Shown one piece after another: positions 1 to 10,105 of a stretch of 64,000 nucleotides of DNA. Origin of the DNA: Cadophora sp. MPI-SDFR-AT-0126. Taxonomy: Eukaryota; Ascomycota; Leotiomycetes; Helotiales; Ploettnerulaceae. Position 1 is the stretch's first letter, and each line of letters starts with the position of its first letter. The stretch covers positions 992,001 through 1,056,000 of the forward strand of contig JAGMVK010000020.1 of the NCBI GenBank assembly GCA_020747065.1. Direction: 5' to 3'. Under the pieces are notes generated by a model. That model worked only from the letters and a program-made list of their open reading frames with translations. It did no database searches and had not been told where the DNA came from. A program made the translations under genes and the position numbers.

Positions 1-1054
1 TAATCTTCATCAACACTACTCTCCACTGCACATTTATTCATCTCCTCCACCGTCTGCGTCTTCAAAATCCCCTGCATCCCCGGACTTCCACACTTATGGA
101 ACATACACGAATCATTCATCGCCCTCTGCAAACTATCTCCCTTCCACCCAAACAAATAATCGGCATGTGTTCCATACCCCTTATTGTCACTATACGACCA
201 CACAAACGGCTGCGATCCATCCTTCGGCCACATGTCGGCAAACGCAGTGGTATTCCACATTGTCTCGTAAGCAACTTGTGCAGTGCGGACGGGATGCGAT
301 GGCGGACATGGATCTGCTTCGCGGAAACCACCTCGCTGGGTAGAGAACATATGGGATTGGTGGTCTGGACTGTCGACATTCTTGCCGTCCCAGCAGGAGG
401 GGAAGTGATGGATTGCCATGATTCCTGCTGGGCAGGGCTTGTTTGGGAAGTCGGGGGTTTCGAAGCCGCGAGTGAGGATTGTTTCGAGGCAGGTGTATGC
501 GAGACCTCGATTTGACTTATTGCTGGCGAGGGAGGTGGTTGTTGGATTGCCGACTGTCATGCGAAAGCCCTATTCGTGAGTCAGCTGGGAGATTCCTTGG
601 CTACCAAAGTAATGTGAGTGTCAGGATTGCATCTTACAGGTGGGAAGGCAGTGATATATTGATCACCATTCGAATTGAAATCCTTCTGTGTATAATACAC
701 TGTCATTCCTCCCTTGATGTCTGGCGCATCTTGACCCTCATACCCTAGTTGAGCATTGGGATACTGCGGCACGCGCTTGTACGAGCCATTCTCATGTCTG
801 AAGTACATGGCCGCTGTCCAATAATTGGATAGATCTTCGGTGTATGCACATGTCGTGCAAGTAGCCTGTTCCCCTATGTCCCCTTTCATGGTTGCGTTGA
901 AGGCATTTCCGCCGACGATTTGATGGACGTGTGCGGAGGGGATCTGACCAGGCTCAACAAGAGGATCGAGTCTTTGGATTGAGACTGTTGAGCAGGCAAA
1001 TCGAAGAGCTGCTTGAGATAGCCCAATATGTAATAGCAGAGATATCCACTTCAT
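1..1054 (-). CDS. DUF1996 secreted protein, 3' end outside the window
   Basis: Two exons are visible: 638-1054, then an intron at 570-637 (68 nt, GTAAGA donor, TAG acceptor), then an exon running from 569 off the left edge. Translation starts at the ATG at 1054; an in-frame ATG at 1084 exists, but the one at 1054 directly precedes a hydrophobic signal-peptide-like stretch. The family pattern is clear: RLDPLVEPG followed by HVHQIVGGNAF near the mature N-terminus, GFRMTVG at the start of exon 2, then HFPSCWDGKNVDSPDHQSHM, and a WxxG-type stretch QPFVWSYSDNKGYGTHADY. These are hallmarks of DUF1996, a fungal family of secreted or wall-associated proteins of unknown biochemical role. The frame is open throughout, in contrast to the broken genes next to it. 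The C-terminus cannot be assessed. The family call is firm; the function is unknown. Confidence 0.88.
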
Positions 1055-1654
1055 CTTGGTAACTCGACAAATGTCTTGCAACAATTTCGCGGTCCTAATG
1101 TTGACGAAGCTGCTGAAGTGACGATAAAAATGCAGTGCGGGAGCGCCTGATTTATATGAATCTCATATCTGCGATCCTTGTTTTGACTGATAGCCATCGT
1201 AGATTGATTCAAGATACCGTTCTACCTTTTGGGATTCCAAATTCATTAGCCTCAACGTACTGTGTGGGGTTGCAAATCCTTTCGACCTGTAAACGATTGT
1301 TTTGGCAAAAACACTAATTAGCCGAGCCTCGACATGAAGAAACAATTTAAATTTGCGGATTGCAGACGCGCTTCTTGATTGGCATGAAGTCAACTGCCGA
1401 ACTTGAAGATTGGCGTTCTCGAATTGCCGTGCATATTTGATGGTGGTCTTGGGTATCGGTGGATATTTAATGGTCCTGGCGGAGGGCGGGATTTCGGATA
1501 CATCATTCTCGGGCGACACACCTGCTGCAGCTTTGTTGTACTTATCTCGCCAGGAGTCAGATTGACATATGCATTGTTGTGTAGTCGTAAAGCTACCCAG
1601 AGCTCTCGCAAACTTCGACGATTTAAAGTTGGGTCTGCCTCATATGAATCGTGC

Positions 1655-1987
1655 TGAGGAATATTTGATATGAAGTCAAGAAATAGAGGGGGCAGTGCCA
1701 CAGATGACCGAAAGTCTGTGATTCGAAAACTCTCTCCTATTAGGATAATAAAATGATTATAACCAAAGCCCATAAATAGAACCTTTGATCTAACCGTGAT
1801 CTGCTTTTATTCTTAACCTTATACTACTTGATTTTGTTGAGGCAGTCACTCCCTGAAAAGTATTCTGATATATTGCATAACAATTAGTCTTAATCAACTG
1901 CACTCCTCCAGCAGCTATACTATCACGCGGATACGCGCTGTCAAGCTCGCTCCCTAGCACCGGCCCCTTCGTGATCAACGGCTACTC
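1655..1987 (-). pseudogene. Duplicated, decayed 3' fragment of the 11.5 kb cell-surface gene
   Basis: This stretch matches the 3' end and the downstream flank of the intact gene at 11473-12555. Both contain ITKGPVLGSE followed by AAGGVQLI, and the nucleotide match continues past the stop of the intact gene (shared stretches around ggcagtgcca and aaagcccata). Upstream the similarity stops abruptly near 1987, so only the last roughly 90 codons were copied or survive. There is no start and no complete domain. Many differences from the intact copy are C-to-T or G-to-A toward AT in this copy, with some transversions as well. It is read as a gene relic left by a segmental duplication. Confidence 0.75.
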
Positions 1988-2433
1988 AATAGTTTGTAAG
2001 GAAGCACGTAATTAAAATGTACATTAGATAGTTTATTGATTGCATAGACTATGGTATGCCGCTTAAGACCTGAAAAGAATTGCTAATCCACGCAGAGAGG
2101 TTTCACGGGACAGTTTCACGAATTCCGGCCAAGCGACTAATTGTATAGATTGCCGTTTGTTCTTGGTTACCATAACTTTGAGAGCAAGAATAAGAACTGA
2201 ATCGTGCAGGACTGTTTGGCTGCTTTCTTTCTTGTTTTGATTTCATTCGGCGCGCAAAGGCGATCACATTGTCTCAACATCTCGTGCTCTGGAGTAGGCT
2301 TCACGGAGAGCATTAGGGAGTAGACAATAGACCTTCTGCGCACAGGTCAAAGCATCTGACTCTATTGCTTATTTCTCGAAGAGAATAAATTTCCTCGTGA
2401 CGTGATCCCAAAATCTGGCCTTCCTGGATATCG
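1988..2433. other. Intergenic, AT-rich, no gene seen
   Basis: No ORF with domain similarity is visible. The segment separates the gene fragment from the aldo-keto reductase 3' end. Codons that could form the last turn of the reductase continue in frame past its stop, to about 2360. Confidence 0.4.
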
Positions 2434-3691
2434 TCAAAGTAATATCTCAAGCTGATCAACCTGCTTTATTATCTCAGGCGAGAGCTCAACCACTTCGAAA
2501 TCAGATCGAATTAGCGGCTGCATTTTCCTACAATAGGCAATGAAGTTTGGTAGTTGTAACGTACCTGCAAGATTTGATCGAAGTCTCTCTTCGTGTGAGC
2601 TTTTCGGAATGACACTCGTGCCCCTCTGGATGGCCCAACTCAGAATGAGCTGAGTAGGCGTGATATTGATACTTGCTGCAATTTTCTGGGCAACAGGATC
2701 GCTTGCAACATTGTATTGGGTAGCTCGGTCGATTGTGAGGGGCCCCCATGCTGTAACATGTATATTCTGTTGAGCGTTAGACGAAACCGTGGACGGAACC
2801 TACGATGAAAGTAGCGTTTAAGTCTGTATTTACCTTAGATCGACACCATTCTACCCTATCCACCTTTGGTCGATAAGGTGTAGCCGGGATCTGGTTTACA
2901 GCGGGATGGATCTTGGCCCTGAGCAATTGTATGTTGAGTCTGGACCAGAGAATGGAGTGGAATATACGTTTGGACACGGACACTTACGTCAGGAGCAGCT
3001 GTTCAAGCTCAGGCTGGAAGAAGTTACTGACACCGATAGACCTTGCTTTCCCAGCGATGACAAGAGCTTCCATCGCCCGCCATGTTGATGCGATTGGAAC
3101 ATCGATCGTGATTGTATTCCCGTTCTGATCCTCCGGGAACGCAGTATAAGGAGTCTGCTTTACATATGACTGTGGCCAGTGGATCTGGTCTTTGTCAGTC
3201 TGTGATCGGGAATTTAGAAGGAATGTCATGATACCAAGTAAAGATCCACAAAATCAGTGCCAAGGTCTTGCAATGTTTGGTCAAGAGCTGGTCGGACGTC
3301 CTTGGGGTCATGTTCTGTGTTCCAAAGTTTACTCGTGATCTGCCAAATTGAGCATTAACATGCAGAATCTTGTGTGGGAAAAGTCCGGCGCTGACTGACG
3401 AACAAGTCCTTGCGTGGAATGCCCGATGCTTTGATGCCGCGGCCAACTGCAGCTTCATTCTGGTAAACTGGAGCGCAGTCGATGTGACGGTATCCTATTT
3501 TAAGAGCAAGTTTTATTGTGTTCTCAACTTCGATCGGATCTGGCCCTTCGGATGTGTTGGAGAACTAGAGGATTGTCAGAACGCGCAATGTACATAATTG
3601 ATGAGTGACTGTTTACAGATGTTCCGAGGCCGATTACTGGCATGCGAAAGCCTGAAGACAGAGTCACCGTTGGCATATTTGGGGTAGCCAT
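2434..3691 (-). CDS. Aldo-keto reductase, probably C-terminally truncated
   Basis: NAD(P)H-dependent reductase of carbonyl compounds (AKR family). It starts with ATG at 3691 and is rebuilt from about seven exons. Segments in order: MPVIGLGTS, the [18 protein letters not shown] block holding the catalytic Asp and Tyr, [10 protein letters not shown] with the catalytic Lys, DLYLIHWPQ with the catalytic His, [11 protein letters not shown], a PAVNQI strand, IHVTAWGPL, and the cofactor-binding motif [12 protein letters not shown]. All four residues of the Asp-Tyr-Lys-His tetrad are therefore present. Splices are GT-AG, including a GTCAGT donor after the segment ending DLF. The reading ends at TGA 2434-2436 directly after a helix ending LEILL. 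In the same frame the next codons read RYPGRPDFGI, which resembles the usual AKR C-terminus, so the stop looks like a nonsense change removing about 25 residues. Activity is uncertain because this tail often contributes to substrate binding. Confidence 0.75.
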
Positions 3692-3995
3692 ATTGAAATC
3701 AATTCATGGACGGGACGAACTTATCTTGCTGAGGAAGTGGGGAAAGACGTTGGTTTTGTAGGTGCACTGTGGGTGGCATATTGCATTCAGGCTAACTTGA
3801 TGGGGAATCTAATATCCGTGAGGGTTTAAGAAGCGAGTTGGTTGGAAGTCGCCCGTCAAGATATATTTTAAGTGTAATCTACCATGATGAGACATTTTGG
3901 ATCTATAAAAATTGGAACCACCATGTTGACGAAAAGCCGATTTCCCGAGAACGTGGAGACAAATGTGAACGCTATCTCCTAGCTTTCCTTTCCTT

Positions 3996-6227
3996 TCAGA
4001 GCAGCAAGATATGCTGACCAACACTCCTCATAGCAGAGAACCATTCAACATTTCCTGCTTCATCATGCCTCTTCTTTAAGCAATGCTCTATGATTTCCAT
4101 CGCTTGCGAGAAAGTTCCCACAGCTGTATCAGTAACATCCTCTGCTGCGACGAGTGTTAGAAAAAGCTCTTGCGTGCTTTCTGACATCATACAACCAATA
4201 ACACATACAGGCCATACTACTCTGCTCAGCAGTTTCTGATCTTCCAGAGTCCTCAAGACCCCCATTCCTCTCGAAACACTATCTTACAGCTCCGGCAGGT
4301 CTGGGTGCGGACCGGATACCACTACGTGGATGTAGGTCAACGCAGCAAGAGCAAAACACTCGGTAACTACCAATATTTGAGCCTCAGTTGCGATGCTCGA
4401 GTCAATTTGTCGCTGACTTGGCCGATGAGAGTCAAGAATGGCAAGACCTTGATTAATGTCTGTCTCGATCTTCGTACCCCGTCTCACAAGCTCGGCAACG
4501 CTCAATCTACGATTCTTTTCACATTCTCGCTTCCAGTCGTCCAGCTTCGACGCTTCCAAAATCAAAAGCAAAGCCCAATTCTGGCAACCAAACAAGTGCT
4601 CAAGCTTGATGTTGCAGTTCTCGAGGACGATTTGGGTGTCAAAATGTGAGGAAGGCTTGGCTCGGATAGAAATTTGGGCAGTGATGTCGAGCCATGTGAA
4701 GGCTCCGAGGAACTCAATTACAAGATGATCATCATAAGATAGATAGCCTTGGTCTTGCAGTTCCCGCTCCGAGTTTTCTGGAGAACCTAGAGCCAGCTAC
4801 TTGGTTCCAGTCTCTACCAATGACGGCAACAGCGCATCTGCAGCTTTGAGATGGAAAGACCAGTTTCCGGATGAGTTACTGAACACCTATTTCGCAATTA
4901 GCACGGGTAGAATTGAGATACGAGATGCTTCGTATTAGACGTGCTTCCAAAAACACAAATTGTAGAATGCAAGTCAGAGCTTTCATCCTTCGAAGAGCCC
5001 CTTCAGACCCGGTCCACGTATTAGCCTCCGCTAGGAGATGTTGAAGTTGGCTCAAAGCATACACGTAGTAGTCCACCCTCCCGTTAGGCTGTGAGTTTCC
5101 GATATTTTGTGACGTTCTCGTTGGGTACTTTGCACTGCGGTAAGGGCGGCTGACGGCAAGTGTCGCAAAATATATCGTCCGATCCTCGGTCAGGAGATTC
5201 AGCAGCCATCCACGACTGTCGCTTCGTGCTGATGAAGCGTAGAAAGGAAAATGGAGATAGAAAACTTGATCAAAATATGCATCAAAAGTGTAGCTTCATG
5301 ACTGCCAGTATCTCCAGAGGATCTTAGCATGATCAAACCCAGAGATTGATCATTCATTGTGCTGGTGCTCTGATTCTTGGTATCTTTCATGGGAGTAGAA
5401 ACGTCCTCTTCGTCGGTTCTGTTGACGTGGTATAATGCAGACCCAAAATATGGATCGCCTGTTTCCTGAAGTGAATCCATTCCTGTGTCTGCTTCTAGAC
5501 CGACAGAGGGTTCAGTGAGAGTTTGCATGTTGAACAACACACTCTCCAATGCAGGTAAGACATGATGAGCCGGGAGATGATCAGATGGCAGACCCTCTTG
5601 CGGCTGTTCATCCTGGGCCTTTGCTGTTGGAGCACAACCCATCGTTGTAAATTCGACTGTTGATTCCTCTGCACCATATGTATCATAGTTCGATCCAGGC
5701 ATGAGATACGAAGGATAGTCCCAAGATGTGAAGCTACATTGCTCGGTATTAGGACTATAGATGATGCCGCCTTGGACGAACTGCCCATCGTATAACAAAG
5801 AGGTCGATGAGAAGCTGGAGGGGACAGGGTGCGGTGTTTGCGAACACGATTCTTTCCTGGATGAAGCCGATCCTGACAAGCCGCGAGCACGCCGTTTGAT
5901 AGTCTGCTTGACAATGTTTTTGATTTTAAGAGCTTTCGCTTTCTCCAAGCTGCCACTGTCGAACCATGCTGGTCTTGATCCGTACCCGTCACAATTGAGG
6001 CTAAGATCTGAACAATTGCGGCATGATAAAGGTGACTCGTCACACTTCTTCCGTCTGACTCTGCAAGTCCAGCAGCCATTGAGGCTGCGAGCCTCTTTGA
6101 AACGCAGCAAGTTATTATCACGGATAGTAGGTCGGAAAGTCAAGTCGGACTTACTAAGACTAGGCTTCTTGGTTGAGACTGACCCACATTGTCGTGGGTG
6201 AAAGTCGTTTTGGATTTGGCAGTCCAT
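3996..6227 (-). pseudogene. Zn2Cys6 transcription factor with Fungal_trans_2-type region, broken
   Basis: The N-terminal exon (from ATG 6227) has a perfect binuclear zinc cluster, CWTCRVRRKKCDESPLSC followed by RNC and a last Cys six residues on, so the family is certain. The C-terminal half resembles the Fungal_trans_2 regulatory region (FYLHFPFYASSA, a YYVYALSQLQHLL helix, WPVCVIGCMMSE near the end). Damage visible in the sequence: a 1-nt loss near 5272-5278 shifts the frame between LLMH and the FDQVFYLHFPFY stretch; TAG at 4797-4799 and TAA at 4284-4286 lie inside otherwise continuous homologous frames; and the intron near 4910-4960 would need a GC donor. The protein would end after the zinc finger and linker. 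It is called a pseudogene; a truncated DNA-binding protein cannot be excluded. Confidence 0.78.
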
Positions 6228-7845
6228 GGCTTAAGTCCGCCGAAATGCTTATGGCCATGTCAAGAACGGTTCTTTGCGGGACTTTCCTCAACAACAAGTA
6301 GGCGCTAACAAGCAGAGCAACAGAGGGAGAAATTAATTCATTTAAATTCATTCAAATTCAAGAGAATAGAAAGATAAGAGATCACCGAGATCGAATCAAG
6401 CTTTCAGATTACCAGGACACGATAAATGCAATGCACTTCACTATCAAAGCTTCTTCGGAAGTTCCATACCATACTTAGACCGGTTGGCTGGTTGGTTTAC
6501 TTCGTCACGATGTTGGTTTGTTGGTACTTGCCACCACCACTACTTTGGCACTTCCCCATCATAGATTGGGCCGCATGAATTGTGCCGTGGAGCAAGCTGG
6601 TGCATGTCTGCAGGTATGTATCAACCAGATGGGGTCAGCCCCGAGGCTTTGAGCAGACTGTGCCGCACGAAAACCAACTTCGTAGTGCAAGACCCTTAGA
6701 AATTCTGCGTTGTTCGAAGTATATATCCTGCTGCCAGGATTGTTGTTGGTTCTCCTTTTTGCAGGACATTCTAGCTTAATTTTGTAGAGTCAACCTCGCG
6801 TAGGAGCGGTCGCTCGGATACGTGATAAAATAAATCAGTCTGAATCCGCTCGTGTCAACTTTGTCATGTCGAGTACAATACCAGAAAGCGTAAACTTTCT
6901 AGGAGCAATTTGTATATGGGAATAAGCTTTAGGGCTTGTGGACAGCCAGCCGCCACGAGCTTGGCCAGAAGGCCAAGCGGCCAATTGTTTGCTGCGGCCG
7001 CAGGCTTCCCGCCCCTGGTGAGCACGTGGAGTTTCTGAGCACGTCAGCAAGACATCCTCCAAGTACAAGCATTCGACATTGTGACGATACTGCAATAGCA
7101 GCTGCCCACAATCATACCCCAGTCTCCAAAGTGCCCCTCCCTTATCAGCGGGGAAGATGAATTAGAAATGCGGATATAGCTTGGCGGCCTGGAGGATAAA
7201 GTACCGATGTCTACTTGAAGAGGGCAGTTTACGGTTCGGGCTGCCTGCCTTACAGTATCATCAGGTCATACGATAACTGTAGCGGGTACGAGGTTTCGTT
7301 TCCAACGTTCCCGGGGACGCCGCTGAAATTGATTCGTTCGGCTTGATCGTTCGACTGCGCGTTCGGTGCTTCCAGGCGGCGCAGTGCGTCTTGCCCCGGA
7401 TCTTGATGAATAAGTGTTTATCATTGACCTGCGGGAAATGTGTCCTGGTGGAGTCATGGCCCACTGTTGATGCTACGAAGCATTTTACTCGCAGGCGACA
7501 GTGGCCATCTTCACAAGTACTAAGGGAATCTATGTCTTTCTCCGGTTTGATTAATCCGATAAGATGGTTGCAGTCTACTACAGATGAACTGACAAGGCCA
7601 GCCTCAGCTCCAGCTCCAGCAACACAAAGATTCAATCGATACAGAATGATAGGTCGTCTTGGCCATTCGTCTTGAGACTCACCCTACAACACCGTAACTG
7701 CAAAAGGCAATCCCTGGCCCCACCGCAGAAGTAGCAAGGCCAACTGTAGAGAGTATAAATGTGATCCCATCTCATACGATGAGAGTGTTTTGTACAAGCT
7801 GCTCACCTGTAAGCATGGCAAATGTTCATCGAGGCTGAACTTACA
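6228..7845. other. Intergenic, no gene recognised
   Basis: It holds only short overlapping ORFs on both strands without domain similarity. A short minus-strand ORF at 7261-7635 has no signal peptide and no repeats, so it is not a convincing RiPP precursor. It may contain promoter sequence for the regulator relic that begins at 6227. Confidence 0.4.
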
Positions 7846-8619
7846 TCATGATTGATAAGGGCCACAGCTTAGAAAATCGACTTCGCCGTAGTTCATAGGA
7901 TGTGGAGGTGACGGAATGCTGTTGACGAGAATTCGAGCGCAGTGCTCGGTGTGATCCAAAGTATAGGACTCGCTGTCGATCAGCTTCACTTTGCCTTTGG
8001 CTTGGGACTCGAGGGCTAGAGCTTGCAACTTCCAGACATATACGCAGTGAGCTCTATCTGCTACCAAATTAGCGGCCAATTTTGACAAACTTCCACGAAA
8101 GCGATGCCCATCACTCCCATCCTCGTTCATCAATTCCCTGTGAAGGAATAGGAATGACTTTGAACATGGTAGAACTTACGATGTAGGTCATTTGTCCACA
8201 TGTGCGTATTCTCTCCAAGCCGCAAAACATCGAGAGGAATTTCTTTGGTGCCTTCTTGATCACAGAAGAATTTGAAGTCCCCTTCCAGCAAGTATTCCTC
8301 GGACAATTCGCGGTTGTAACAGTCTAGCTTGACCCAGCCTGTATCATCACATCGAATATACAACCATGGCTCCTAGCCTCCGAAGCATTGTGTCCGCAGT
8401 CTTTCCATATCGTGTATTCGCTAGGTTTGGACAGTACGGAACTGTTTCGAATGAAAATCCAAGTGACAATATCTGAAGAAAGATCACGATCTCGATGGCT
8501 GTGGAAATAAAAACGACCTGGAAAGCCGAAAGGCAGTAGACTAAGCGTTTTCGTTGATTTGTAGAGCTTGAGTCATCTAAAAGAAGAGATTCTTTGTCCG
8601 CCTCTGTATTGTAACTCAT
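7846..8619 (-). pseudogene. UstYa-like (DUF3328-type) oxidase gene with frame breaks
   Basis: From ATG 8619 the protein has a short cytosolic tail, then a hydrophobic membrane segment (residues about 27-50), the architecture of UstYa-family proteins that modify fungal peptides in the secretory pathway. Downstream, in shifting frames, are a DCG...EARSHGCIFDVMIQ block, WVKLDCYNRELSEEYL, a region with AHCVYVW, and LDHTEHC. The last two correspond to the paired HxxHC-like motifs of the family, the first being degenerate. The frame must change near 8400-8440, again at about 8336-8338 (one base too few between MIQ and WVK), and the intron with a GTAAGT donor near 8178 joins exons out of phase. One change could be an unusual intron, but three argue for decay. 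The partner tyrosinase lies about 520 bp away, divergently. Confidence 0.7.
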
Positions 8620-9138
8620 GTTGAAAAGTTATAGGTTGATTTGATGAACTGATATCCAAGAATTGATGCCTTCGTAGACTTATTCTGGATCGCCTCTGAC
8701 AGTCACCAATTTTGAAGTCACTGCTCTACCACCTCCTTCAATTGCTGCGTTACCGGAAGGTCTACGCGATTTCCTATCATGTTGATCATCCACATCCTCT
8801 CGCCTCGCCCTTCCGCACCACCTGTCGATTCGATGCATGCCTGCCTCACCCAGGCGCTTCAGGCCAACAAAAGCTTTAATGTAGTGCACTACCGAAGTAG
8901 GAAGCAATGATGGGAGGTTCCAGTGGCATACCATGGCTAAGAAGATGCTAACAAGATACAGCAGGAAGAATTCTCTCTCTTTGATCTGTGTGGGACTGGA
9001 CAAGAGCTACCTTCAATGACAACGTTGGAAAATTTTGGGGTGCAAAGACTTGACCTCACTCAGTGTTGCATCACTTCATACCAGTTCGCATTTTTGATTA
9101 CTTGAAATCTATTGCTTTCATTGTTGTCCCTTTTTGAC
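8620..9138. other. Divergent intergenic region between UstYa-like and tyrosinase relics
   Basis: This 519-bp stretch lies between two genes that start on opposite strands, so it probably held a shared promoter. A minus-strand ORF at 8680-9003 has a hydrophobic N-terminal stretch but no family match and a low-complexity tail; I do not call it a gene. Confidence 0.4.
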
Positions 9139-10105
9139 ATGCCTTCAGTCTCCCAGAAGACTGGGAAATACATTCCTCTACGTACGACCGACGAGTCGCT
9201 GAGCTCCGAGCCTGAGAAAGATGTTGAAGCATCATCAGATTCATCATTTCACGACACCAGATGGAAAGCCCGATGGGTGTCAACAGCTATCGCAAGTTGC
9301 ATCACTGTTGCCATTCTATTAGCGATCTCAATCTTGGGATATCTACAGACACATAACCACGCCTCTACATCTACCGCGTCGTCTCCGTGTCAGAATCCGA
9401 CAATGCTTCAGGAATGGCGTAGCTTGAGTGAAGACCAACAGCATTATTACATCAATGCTGCTCTGTGCCTCCGAAATACGCCTTCAAAGCTGCACAATGA
9501 CATGGCTCTATATGAAGATTTCCCCTTCTTACACGATGTTGTCGGAGATTACGGTATGTTAGCAAGACATCTCAGCTCCAGTGAAAATTTGACTGACTGA
9601 AACTATTTAGCTCATGAAACCGCTGGCTTTTTAACCTGGCACAGATACTTTATTCATCTCTACGAGTCAAGTCTAAGGGATGAGTGTGGATACAAAGGAT
9701 CCGTACCATTAGTCTCTCGCAACACGAGCAATTTCTTAGAATGAACTGACACGTAGTGCTTTTGGATCAGGTACTGGGATTGGAGTCTTGACTGGAAAGA
9801 CTTAACAAGATCTCCTGTCTTCCAAAACTCCCCCGGTTTCGGTGGTGACAGCCACTTTAACAGCACTCCAAGCGCAAAGGCCATAGTTGGTGGAGACAGA
9901 TGTGTAGATGATGGGCCATGGGCTGGCATGACTGTTCATTGGTGGACACAAAGCACACCACCACACTGTTTGTCTCGTGGGTTTCAAGATGTGACTCCTA
10001 TGAATGACATGGGACGATAATTGAGTGGAGAAGTGATCGAAAAACTTGATAGCCAGCCCGACTACGAATCGTTCTTCTTGATACTGGCACGTTATAAGAG
10101 ATATT
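9139..10105 (+). pseudogene. Tyrosinase (UstQ-like), broken and missing its CuB half
   Basis: The start is ATG 9139. The N-terminus carries a membrane segment at residues about 52-72, as in fungal cluster tyrosinases. Exon 1 ends at 9553 and splices (intron 9554-9610) to DYAHETAGFLTWHRYF, which with the upstream FLHDVV supplies the three His of copper site A. The next exon (from 9771) reads YWDWSLDWKDL and DGPWAGM...HCLSRGF, typical of the central domain. Three lesions are seen: the donor after 9707 is AT instead of GT; TAA at 10018-10020 interrupts a frame that continues with EVIEKLDSQPDYESFF; and the sequence then runs directly into another gene, so the CuB His motifs (HNxIH-like and FFxHH) are absent. 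It cannot encode an active two-copper enzyme. Confidence 0.8.

Noticed and set aside
8680..9003. Minus-strand ORF of 107 codons as a gene or peptide precursor
   Set aside because: It has a hydrophobic stretch but no repeats, no processing sites and no domain; it lies in a divergent promoter region.
9708..9770. U12-type (AT-AC) intron in the tyrosinase gene
   Set aside because: The segment begins AT but ends in AG, and it lacks the ATATCCTT-like U12 donor; a mutated GT donor is simpler.
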